Shown here piece after piece: positions 1 to 5,189 of a stretch of DNA of 6,134 nucleotides (position 1 is its first letter; each line of letters begins with the position of its first letter). A program made the translations under genes and the position numbers. The notes below the pieces were generated by a model, which saw only the letters and a list, made by a program, of their open reading frames with translations, made no database searches and was not told the origin of the DNA. The stretch is from the NCBI GenBank assembly GCA_020441605.1, contig JAGRLX010000438.1:1-6134 (forward strand). Direction: 5' to 3'. The stretch is from Alphaproteobacteria bacterium (GTDB lineage Bacteria > Pseudomonadota > Alphaproteobacteria > Rhizobiales > Aestuariivirgaceae).

Positions 1-258
1 ATGAAAACGCGGGAGCGGCCTGCTCCCCTGCCTTTTGACACGGACTGGAACAGCTTGGTGCGCTTGTGGATACGTCCGCGTTCAGATCTATCTGATGCAC
101 AAGCGCGAGCCGTCCGGCTGGAGTACGGCTTTGACGACAAGACGCATTTACTGATCGAAACTCGCAAGGCGCTCGTGTTTTATGTCGTTAGAAGATGGCG
201 GCTGAACCAGGAGACTGCGCGACTCGAGTTGGAAATGACGGAACAGTTGGATACCTGA
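1..258 (+). CDS. C-terminal part of a WYL-domain transcriptional regulator (probably 5'-partial)
   Basis: This 85-residue frame opens at the first base of the window and ends at TGA 256-258. It resembles the C-terminal part of WYL-domain regulators: a DW segment with a beta-like stretch (residues 14-28, DWNSLVRLWIRP), then SDAQARAVRLEYGF (residues 31-44), then RKALVFYVVRRWRLN (residues 55-69). These match the pattern 'PH..LS.aQ...i..dyGm' followed by 'RRAlLfY.LRrl.Ld' that I recall for the family. The N-terminal winged helix and the WYL motif itself are not visible, so the Met at position 1 is more likely internal than a true start. Alternatively the gene is an N-terminally truncated remnant. 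The usual ending with a QQ-I/L-x-L-x-N stretch is not clear, and the tail EMTEQLDT may be shortened. Full-length members bind DNA, and the WYL domain senses ligands or nucleic acid. The assignment is by recalled pattern, not search. Confidence 0.55.
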   Translation: MKTRERPAPLPFDTDWNSLVRLWIRPRSDLSDAQARAVRLEYGFDDKTHLLIETRKALVFYVVRRWRLNQETARLELEMTEQLDT

Positions 259-303
259 ACCAGCTTTTCAGAACCAACTCAGAAACCGCCCCCGGGAACC
301 GGC

Positions 304-334
304 CGCATGGTTGTCACTCAGTCCCAACCATGCG
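304..334. repeat. Perfect 10-bp inverted repeat with 11-base spacer
   Basis: CGCATGGTTG (304-313) is repeated in inverted form as CAACCATGCG (325-334), separated by 11 bases (314-324). It lies 46 bases after the stop codon at 256-258. There is no T-run after either arm, so it is not a classic intrinsic terminator. It could be a Rho-type hairpin, a protein-binding site or a recombination remnant. The structure is seen directly; its role is unknown. Confidence 0.6.
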
Positions 335-504
335 CTGCTCCTCGACCTTCGACCGCCGGCAGCAGAACTTTCCCGGCTGTCTAACGATGACGGGCTGTAT
401 GCGCCATCGGGATAATGCACAGCGATCGGGACGGTGTATCTGATCGCGCTCTGGGGGCGGTCTTTCCCCGCTTCAGCGGTGGTAGCAATCCTCGCTTTCC
501 TGAA

Positions 505-542
505 ATTGGTCCGAGAATAAGTAGACCAATTTGCAGACCATT
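505..542. promoter_or_regulatory. Candidate operator: ATTGGTC/GACCAAT half-sites upstream of the TSUP gene
   Basis: ATTGGTC (505-511) and GACCAAT (524-530) form a perfect 7-bp inverted repeat with 12 bases between. A second copy of AGACCA (535-540) follows the first (523-528) with a 12-base period. PdhR- and LldR-like FadR-subfamily GntR proteins bind ATTGGT-NNN-ACCAAT style palindromes, so the half-site fits that class, although the spacing here is about one helical turn longer. Similar half-sites sit upstream of the GntR gene in this window. Binding is inference. Confidence 0.3.
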
Positions 543-588
543 GGGGCAACGGAGCAGATACTCGATGAATCAGGTCGAGGTTGCGCGA

Positions 589-1335
589 ATGCTTTCCATC
601 ATCATATTGGTCGTGGCGGGCCTGCTCGCCGGGATGGTCAATGCCATCGCCGGTGGCGGGACACTCATTAGCTTTCCTGCCCTGGTCTGGCTGGGAGTGC
701 CGCCGATCATGGCCAACGCCACGGCGACGCTGACTGCCTTGCCAGGCTATATTGGCAGTGCCTGGGCCTACAGACACGATATATCCGCCGAGGGAAGCCT
801 CAGGCTTAGGAGCATCATCGTGATCGCGGCACTTGGCGGCTTGGCAGGTGCGGGGCTGCTATTGATCACGCCGGGCGATGCCTTTGTTGGGATCGTGCCT
901 TGGCTCCTGCTCACCGCTACTCTGCTCTTTGCAATCGGTCCGCGTCTCGTGGAGCTGGTTCGCGCGAAGGGACTGACGATCGGACCCGGTCTCTCGGCTT
1001 TCGCGATCTTCCTCGTCGCTGGCTACGGCGGCTATTTCAATGGAGGTCTTGGCATCATGTTGCTGGCAGTGTTCAGCCTGATTGGCTTCCAGAACCTGCA
1101 CGGGATGAATGGTCTGAAGAACCTGCTTTCTGCCGTGCTCTCCCTAGTTTCTGTCACGACGTATGCGACTGCTGGCCTGATCGCTTGGGAGTCCGCCGCG
1201 ATCCTGGCGATCTCGACAACGATTGGAGGATATATCGGCGCCCGGCAGGCGCGGCGGATTCAACACACCGAGTATCTCCGGGCTCTGATCGTCGGTATCG
1301 GCGCGTCGATGACACTGGTGTTCTTCACAATCTGA
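589..1335 (+). CDS. Sulfite exporter TauE/SafE (TSUP) family membrane protein
   Basis: An inner-membrane transporter of about 248 residues, the normal length for the TSUP family, whose members move sulfite, sulfoacetate or other small anions; the substrate here cannot be read from the sequence. Both internal repeats show the family signatures: GLLAGMVNAIAGGGT near residues 11-25 with SFPALVWLGVPPIMANATAT after it, and a second repeat with GGYFNGGLGIMLLAVFSLIG around residues 146-165. The C-terminus has the typical IGGYIGARQARRI stretch and a final hydrophobic helix. The start at 589 places the first helix directly at the N-terminus, as in relatives, and has GAGG 8 bases upstream (577-580). 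An in-frame ATG at 565 (MNQVEVAR extension, GGAG at 551-554) is a real alternative. Downstream is a long gap before the convergent PACE gene, so it appears monocistronic. Half-sites for a FadR-type regulator lie just upstream. Confidence 0.9.
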   Translation: MLSIIILVVAGLLAGMVNAIAGGGTLISFPALVWLGVPPIMANATATLTALPGYIGSAWAYRHDISAEGSLRLRSIIVIAALGGLAGAGLLLITPGDAFVGIVPWLLLTATLLFAIGPRLVELVRAKGLTIGPGLSAFAIFLVAGYGGYFNGGLGIMLLAVFSLIGFQNLHGMNGLKNLLSAVLSLVSVTTYATAGLIAWESAAILAISTTIGGYIGARQARRIQHTEYLRALIVGIGASMTLVFFTI

Positions 1336-1380
1336 CCGTCGAGGCTCAACGTAGAACCGACGTTACTGGAGCGTTCCATG

Positions 1381-1397
1381 CGACGGACAATCCGTCG
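1381..1397. terminator. Possible terminator hairpin after the TSUP gene (no U-tract)
   Basis: CGACGGA (1381-1387), a 3-base CAA loop and TCCGTCG (1391-1397) make a perfect 7-bp stem 45 bases after the TSUP stop codon, with one extra possible G-U pair outside it. No run of T follows, so intrinsic termination is doubtful; the hairpin may instead protect the 3' end of the transcript. Confidence 0.3.
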
Positions 1398-1534
1398 TCA
1401 TCGGGCCAACTCACGGCATCAGGTGGATGGGCGGCAAGGGGCGGCCAGAGAAACCGACACCGATGATCCGCGGCCCTGATAAGCGCCGCTGTCTCCCACT
1501 CGCGCTCTTCCGACGACACAGAGCTTGCTACGAG

Positions 1535-1549
1535 GAGCCGGGTCGGCTC
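1535..1549. repeat. Short hairpin in the convergent intergenic region
   Basis: GAGCCG (1535-1540) and CGGCTC (1544-1549) form a perfect 6-bp stem around a 3-base GGT loop. It has no T-run on either side. It could contribute to transcript ending from either direction, but stems of this size are common in GC-rich DNA. Confidence 0.25.
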
Positions 1550-1661
1550 TGCGGGTCTAAACTGCGGGATGCCCCGTGCCTTCTACGGCCGGTCGGATGG
1601 CCGCCGACATGCGGGTGAGTGAAGCAGCGAGCGACGCCTCCGACGGTCTCATTGTCGGTTG

Positions 1662-2087
1662 TCACGCTGTCCGTGCGGTGCGTTGAGGCGGGAAAAGGAT
1701 ATCGTAACACCAGGTAAAGACAAGCGCGTAGCCCATGTAGAAAGTCGCAAAGGAGATCTCCATTACCAGTGCGGCGATCAGCGAGACATCGCGCCGCCAG
1801 GCGAAGAGCGGCAGCAGGAGGACCAGAAGCGTGGCTTCGAAGAGCACGGCAACGAATCGAAGCGGCATCGTCTTACGGACATCGCCTCGTCGCCAATTCA
1901 GAACGTGGTCGAATGCCAGGTTGAAGATGTAGTTCCATATCGTCGCAGCGGTGGCGCCAAGCAAGACCAGTGCTCCCATTTCGCCTTTGGTGTGATTGAA
2001 GACCCAGGCGAAGAGCGGCGTGACGATCAAAATACCGATAAACTCGAAACTTAGAGCTTGGCGAATTCGGTCTGCGGTGCTGCGCAT
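1662..2087 (-). CDS. PACE-family (AceI-like) multidrug/biocide efflux transporter
   Basis: A 141-residue inner-membrane protein with four predicted helices arranged as two BTP (bacterial transmembrane pair) repeats, the normal PACE size. All four family motifs are readable: RIRQALSFE (residues 7-15), WNYIFNLAFD (51-60), RFVAVLFEATLL (77-88) and FYMGYALVFTWCYD (116-129). Glu15 aligns with the glutamate that is essential in Acinetobacter AceI, which exports chlorhexidine and also short-chain diamines; so the core proton/substrate site looks intact. Motifs normally carry His at R-x-x-H; Gln10 and Val79 replace it here. The start has GGAG five bases upstream (2096-2093 on the minus strand). The gene lies 111 bases downstream of the HPP gene in the same direction with no evident terminator between, so co-transcription is possible. 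The actual substrate is not known. Confidence 0.88.
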   Translation of the reverse strand: MRSTADRIRQALSFEFIGILIVTPLFAWVFNHTKGEMGALVLLGATAATIWNYIFNLAFDHVLNWRRGDVRKTMPLRFVAVLFEATLLVLLLPLFAWRRDVSLIAALVMEISFATFYMGYALVFTWCYDILFPPQRTARTA

Positions 2088-2198
2088 GTTGGCTCCGATT
2101 GTTGTTCGGGCCGTCCCGCGCGCTGATCGTCTGGTCGGGCGAGGTTGTCCTTGCTCGTCGAAAGGATGTGCTCGGGATTCTGATTTTTCAAGCGATCT

Positions 2199-3299
2199 TC
2201 AGGCAGCAGAACGTTCCTCCGCCCCAGCGAGCAGCAGCCGCATGATATCGGATCGGGTCAGGATCCCGACAAGTCGTCCCTCCCGGGTCACCGGAACGAC
2301 CTCGCTTCCTTGTGCCGCCAGCCTGTTGAGGAGTACGCCAACGGGCATATCGTCCGGCACCGCACGGTCTATGGATCGCATCACTTCTATTACGGTGCGA
2401 CGCGGAGATCTCTGCCGCCAGGCCACCGGGCGGTCCTGTGCCGCAACAACATGGAGAAGATCTGCCTGGAGCACGAGGCCGCGCAATCTCATGTCTTCGT
2501 CTACGACCGGGAGGCTCTTGATGGCATGGCTGCGGAAAAGGCGCGCCGCTTCTGGGAGCGGCGTGTCTGGCAGGACTGTGATCAGACCGGTGGTCATGAT
2601 GTCAGCACAGGTCGTTCCGTCAAAACGGTGTTGGGCGGCTTCTGCTTCGGCGGCGGCCAGCAACCGGCCAAGGTCTGCCACGCCAAGGTTGGCCGACTGG
2701 TTGAACCGGTCGAGCAGCTCGCCGAGTTGGTCGGTCGTCAAGCCCAAGCGCAGCGCGGGAGTTCCGGTCTTGTCCGTTTCGGGCTGGCGGAACGGATATA
2801 CCCGCCCGGTTAGCCTGTTGTAGCCGATGGCGGCAAGGACCAGCACAGCGGTGGTCAGTCCGACCGGCATCAGGGCAAAAAGCGGTCCCACTTCCAAGGC
2901 CGTGCCCGGATCGAGGGCGGTCAGCAATGCCACTGCCCCTCCCGGTGGATGGAGCGCCCGAACGAACATCATGGCGGTGATCGCGGCACCAACTGCGACG
3001 CCGGTCGTCCAGGGAGCGGGCGCGATCTGGAGAACCAGAAGAGTGACGAGTGCTGCCGTCACATTGCCGACGATGGCCGACCACGGTTGGGCGAGGGGCG
3101 AGTTCGGAACGCAGAATACAAGCACTGCAGTCGCTCCAAGCGGAGCCATCAAAAAGAAGGACGATGCCCCCAGCCTGGCGGCCAAGCTCACTACGAGAGC
3201 GCACAGGCTGATCCCGAGAACTGCGCCGAGCCCGGCGCGCAACTGCTCGCGGCCGTGAAATGCCGGCAGCGCCGGGTAGAAATGATACCATGCCCGCAT
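2199..3299 (-). CDS. HPP-family membrane protein with C-terminal tandem CBS domains
   Basis: A 366-residue protein. Residues ~20-162 are an HPP domain of four hydrophobic helices: SSFFLMAPLGATAVLVF (46-62), NSPLAQPWSAIVGN (66-79) and the name-giving HPP at 117-119 within RALHPPGGAVALLTALDPG. After a linker rich in Ala and Glu, two CBS domains follow: residues ~232-287 (ADIMTTGLITVLPDTPL, LPVVD) and ~302-357 (VIEVMRSIDRAVPDDMP, VVPVTREGRLVGILTRSDI). HPP proteins are integral membrane proteins; some cyanobacterial and plastid members carry nitrite. CBS pairs usually bind adenosine nucleotides, so transport is probably gated by energy status (family inference). The gene diverges from the GntR regulator gene and may share its control region. 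Its start codon follows a hairpin containing the likely ribosome binding site. The same-strand PACE gene is 111 bases downstream. Confidence 0.9.
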   Translation of the reverse strand: MRAWYHFYPALPAFHGREQLRAGLGAVLGISLCALVVSLAARLGASSFFLMAPLGATAVLVFCVPNSPLAQPWSAIVGNVTAALVTLLVLQIAPAPWTTGVAVGAAITAMMFVRALHPPGGAVALLTALDPGTALEVGPLFALMPVGLTTAVLVLAAIGYNRLTGRVYPFRQPETDKTGTPALRLGLTTDQLGELLDRFNQSANLGVADLGRLLAAAEAEAAQHRFDGTTCADIMTTGLITVLPDTPLPEAARLFRSHAIKSLPVVDEDMRLRGLVLQADLLHVVAAQDRPVAWRQRSPRRTVIEVMRSIDRAVPDDMPVGVLLNRLAAQGSEVVPVTREGRLVGILTRSDIMRLLLAGAEERSAA

Positions 3300-3315
3300 A
3301 CGAAGGACCCCTTCG
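3300..3315 (-). promoter_or_regulatory. Ribosome binding site of the HPP gene inside a perfect hairpin
   Basis: On the minus strand the leader reads CGAAGGGGTCCTTCGT immediately before ATG. AAGGGG (3313-3308) is a good Shine-Dalgarno match with an 8-base spacer. CGAAGG (3315-3310) pairs perfectly with CCTTCG (3306-3301) around a 3-base loop, one base before the start codon, so the stem would hide part of the binding site. The pairing is seen in the sequence; an effect on translation is inferred. Confidence 0.4.
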
Positions 3316-3393
3316 TTGCCCGAAAAGAGAGCAACTTCCGCTTCCTATGCCTCAAATGGTGGCAGAATGTGAACACCGAAAGCCGACGAAAAG

Positions 3394-3518
3394 GAAATTG
3401 GTCCTGTCTCGGATTGAATGGGGGGATCAAGGTCCTGCGTAGAACTGGAGATCGAAACGTCTGATCGCGTGCAGGCTGCCGCTTGTCTTCAGCGGTGAGT
3501 GGTCTGAATATTGGTCTG
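3394..3518. promoter_or_regulatory. Half-sites in the divergent HPP/GntR control region (possible autoregulation)
   Basis: GAAATTGGTCC (3394-3404) is identical over 11 bases to 502-512 upstream of the TSUP gene. TGGTCTG occurs at 3500-3506 and again at 3512-3518, a 12-base period, the second as ATTGGTCTG (3510-3518), just before the GntR start. The AGACCA pair at 523-540 is the same motif in the opposite orientation with the same period. TGGTCTG also occurs inside the TSUP coding region (684 and about 1109), which weakens the case. No clear sigma70 promoter is visible in either direction in 3316-3531. Confidence 0.3.
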
Positions 3519-3531
3519 GATGGGGGAATGC

Positions 3532-4230
3532 ATGCGAACAGACAAAGATGCGGCGCAGGCACGGCTTTGGCTCATTATCGAGGAACGTGCGCCGGCCTCG
3601 GGCGATCGGTTGCCACCAGAGAGGGTGCTGAAGGATCTCGTCGGATGCAGTCGTGAAACGCTTCGCGGGGCGCTCGCCGCCCTCGAGGCGCGCGGCGAGA
3701 TTTGGCGCCATGTTGGACAGGGGACCTTTCGCGGCCGAGCGCCCCTAGGCCGTCCGGTGAAGGATACGCTCCTACTCGAGGCGACAACACCTGCGGACCT
3801 GATGGACGCACGCCGTCTACTTGAACCGCAGGTCGCAACGGCTGCCGCGTTGCGGCGTGCACCGGAGGACATTGCCTTGCTGCGACAGCGCGTCGCCAAC
3901 GGACGTGCCGCTCGAAATCGCGCGGAATGCGAGCGGGCTGATGACGCCTTCCACCAGTCGATCGCGCAAGTCGCGCGCAACCCTCTCTTGATTGCCCTCC
4001 TGCGTCATTTCTCGAGCGCCCGATGCCGCGCGGTCTGGCAGAGGGAATGGGATCGCACCTATCGCCGAGTCGGCGTGGAAGAGTTCACCCGGGTGCATGG
4101 CGATCATCACGAACAGGTCGTCGACGCAATTGCCGCCGGCGACGGGCCAGCCGCGCACCGTGCCATGGCCCATCATCTCGAGGCCGTCAGCATCGATATG
4201 GGCGTTCTGAACCCAGTACAGTCGTGCTGA
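3532..4230 (+). CDS. GntR-family transcriptional regulator, FadR subfamily (FCD domain)
   Basis: A cytoplasmic DNA-binding regulator, 232 residues from the ATG at 3532. The N-terminal winged helix-turn-helix is typical: RLPPERVLKDLVGCSRETLRGALAALEARG (about 26-55) and wing VGQGTF (61-66). Residues ~88-220 form an all-helical FCD ligand-binding domain. The usual metal-site residues are present: Asp137 and His141 (DDAFH), His193 (DHHEQVVDAI) and His215 (AHHLEAV), so it probably binds a metal-coordinated carboxylate such as an organic acid; the effector is unknown. GGGGGA (3522-3527) lies 4 bases before the chosen start. In-frame ATG 3520 and TTG 3511 are alternatives with poorer ribosome binding sites. 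It diverges from the HPP gene, and its 3' end overlaps the decayed EamA transporter frame by 44 bases on the opposite strand. Repeated TGGTCTG motifs just upstream hint at autoregulation. Confidence 0.88.
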   Translation: MRTDKDAAQARLWLIIEERAPASGDRLPPERVLKDLVGCSRETLRGALAALEARGEIWRHVGQGTFRGRAPLGRPVKDTLLLEATTPADLMDARRLLEPQVATAAALRRAPEDIALLRQRVANGRAARNRAECERADDAFHQSIAQVARNPLLIALLRHFSSARCRAVWQREWDRTYRRVGVEEFTRVHGDHHEQVVDAIAAGDGPAAHRAMAHHLEAVSIDMGVLNPVQSC

Positions 4231-4891
4231 TGATGCCTCTATCACCGAGGCCGGACTCTCCGGTTTTTGTTGGCGATTGGCAGCATGGGACCAGCGCGTG
4301 TGATCTGTCCCGGAGAACGACGCAAAGGCCCGAGGCGAGGATGACTGCGATCCTCAGCCAGGTCATCCGATCTGGAAAATCTCCGAAGACCAGGGACCCG
4401 GCCGCAGTGGCGCCGATGATCTCGAGATTCTGGAATGGTGCCAGGAGACCGGCTTCAGCGTGGCGAAAGGCTTCGGCGATCAGGACATAGCTTACAGCGG
4501 CGAGGAGGCCGCTCCCCAGGATGAGGACCGAGGCCCAAGTCGAAGGGGCGCCCGGGTCCAGGGTGATAATTCCCGCTGCGTGTAGACCGAAAGAAAGCGC
4601 TACCATGCCGAGGCAGGCGTAGACTGTGGTGCCGCACTGAATGGTCAGCCCGGAGCGGATGCGCGAGGCCCGGCGGAGGACGATCATGTTGAGCGCTTAG
4701 GAGGCGCCCGCGAGCCCTGCGCCGACTGCTGCGGGGCGTCGCCGTCCGACTGTCTCGCCGAGGTGTGGACCTGCCAGCACCGTCAGGATCAAAGGCTCAA
4801 CGAAAAAGATGGCGATCGCGGTGGCAATTGGCATGACCGCGAAGGCGCCTATCAGGCAGATGAGGGTGATCATCACCAGCAGCCCGGACAA
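4187..4891 (-). pseudogene. EamA/DMT-family transporter remnant (5' truncated, internal deletion, nonsense codon)
   Basis: Drug/metabolite transporters of the EamA type have ten helices in two repeats and about 290-300 residues. Here only about 230 codons remain. The upstream part (4891-4700) matches the end of repeat one: IATAIAIFFVEPLILTVLAG then LGETVGRRR and GLAGAS. It is interrupted by TAA at 4699-4697. The same frame then continues ALNMIVLRRASRIRSGLTIQ and through the whole of repeat two (LLAPFQNLEIIGATAAGSLVFGDFPD, ending ASGLCVVLRDRS). The SY-AL pattern usual at this point suggests the TAA replaces a Tyr codon. The usual stretch of roughly 25-30 residues between GLAG and ASYAL (typically with VLRPG) is missing, indicating an in-frame deletion. 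The first helices are also missing: the frame runs upstream into ATPase sequence. A tail of about 35 residues beyond the normal end overlaps the GntR gene. The TTG at 4891 is not a believable native start. Non-functional as a full transporter. Confidence 0.75.
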
Positions 4892-5159
4892 CGCAACGAT
4901 CGAAGAACACCCAACCCTGCGAATACGCCACGCGGTTGCGGTGTCCGGTCTCCATGTCGATGGCGCGCCTTGCGAAGGCTTCGAGATCGACCCAGCGAAG
5001 TGCCACGCCTGCGCCGTTCAGCTCCTGCAGCACGATCTTCCTGCCGGGCTCCTCGACAGTTTCGAAGCCTCGGGAAGCGAGTTCGGTCAGCAACGTCGAC
5101 TGGCCGCATCCAGAGCAGTCGGAGAGGAACACATGCTGGCCGCCATGGTCGTTTGTCAT
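4797..5159 (-). pseudogene. Truncated AAA_28-type ATPase remnant with damaged Walker A motif
   Basis: The reading frame starts at ATG 5159 (MTNDHGGQHVFLS) and resembles small AAA_28-family P-loop ATPases of about 180 residues. Recognisable parts are the P-loop region (residues 12-22), ELASRGFETVEEPGR (26-40), WVDLEAFARRAIDM (56-69) and the Walker B-like GWVFFDR (82-88). Similarity ends near residue 90 (about 4886). From there the frame runs through EamA-transporter DNA in the wrong frame and stops at 4797, so the C-terminal half is replaced by nonsense. The P-loop reads DCSGCGQST instead of GCSGCGKST: the first Gly is Asp (GAC) and the catalytic Lys is Gln (CAG), each one base from the expected codon. 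ATP binding should be lost. It lies 30 bases after the MscS gene in the same direction and may have been its operon partner. Confidence 0.7.
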
Positions 5160-5172
5160 CGGATATCTCTCC
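5160..5172 (-). promoter_or_regulatory. Ribosome binding site of the ATPase remnant
   Basis: GGAGAG (5172-5167 on the minus strand) with a 7-base spacer precedes ATG 5159. This supports that start over the in-frame ATG at 5174, which overlaps the binding site and lacks its own. The intact signal beside a broken gene fits recent decay. Confidence 0.5.
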
Positions 5173-5189
5173 ATGTTGTCAGCTGTTCC

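Larger units (their letters stand above)
259..588. other. Intergenic region between the WYL fragment and the TSUP gene
   Basis: About 330 bases with no confident gene. It holds a perfect 10-bp inverted repeat (304-334), a cluster of TTGGTC/GACCAA half-sites (505-542), and the leader of the TSUP gene. In the second forward frame a stretch from about 299 to 412 reads smoothly without stops, breaks at TAA 413-415, then reads on through a hydrophobic segment (YLIALWGRSFPASAVVAIL, from 437) to TAA 518-520. That could be the remnant of a gene, but I recognise no family and it has no good start. I see no convincing sigma70 -35/-10 pair. Confidence 0.5.
1336..1661. other. Intergenic region between convergent TSUP and PACE genes
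   Basis: About 326 bases lying downstream of both flanking genes. Short frames exist on both strands (for example 1427-1618 forward and 1528-1710 reverse), but their translations are Arg/Pro/Cys-rich and unlike any family I know, so I treat the stretch as non-coding. It contains two compact hairpins (1381-1397 and 1535-1549), neither with a T-run. It may be residue of a lost gene. Confidence 0.5.

Noticed and set aside
415..588. Longer TSUP protein starting at ATG 415
   Set aside because: The added N-terminus is polar and unlike the family, and the first helix with a suitable ribosome binding site starts at 589 (or 565).
268..777. 169-residue reverse frame over the TSUP leader and 5' end
   Set aside because: It is antisense to the clear TSUP coding region, and its translation is low-complexity Arg/Ser/Gly-rich.
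1427..1618. 63-residue forward frame between the TSUP and PACE genes
   Set aside because: Arg/Pro/Cys-rich translation with no recognisable motif and no ribosome binding site that I trust; likely chance in GC-rich DNA.
1996..2823. 275-residue forward frame opposite the PACE and HPP genes
   Set aside because: Shadow of the HPP-CBS gene: Ser/Arg-rich with no domain, while the reverse strand shows clear CBS motifs.
3414..3445. sigma70-like TTGAAT ... TAGAAC upstream of the GntR gene
   Set aside because: The spacer is 20 bases and both boxes are imperfect; not good enough to call a promoter.
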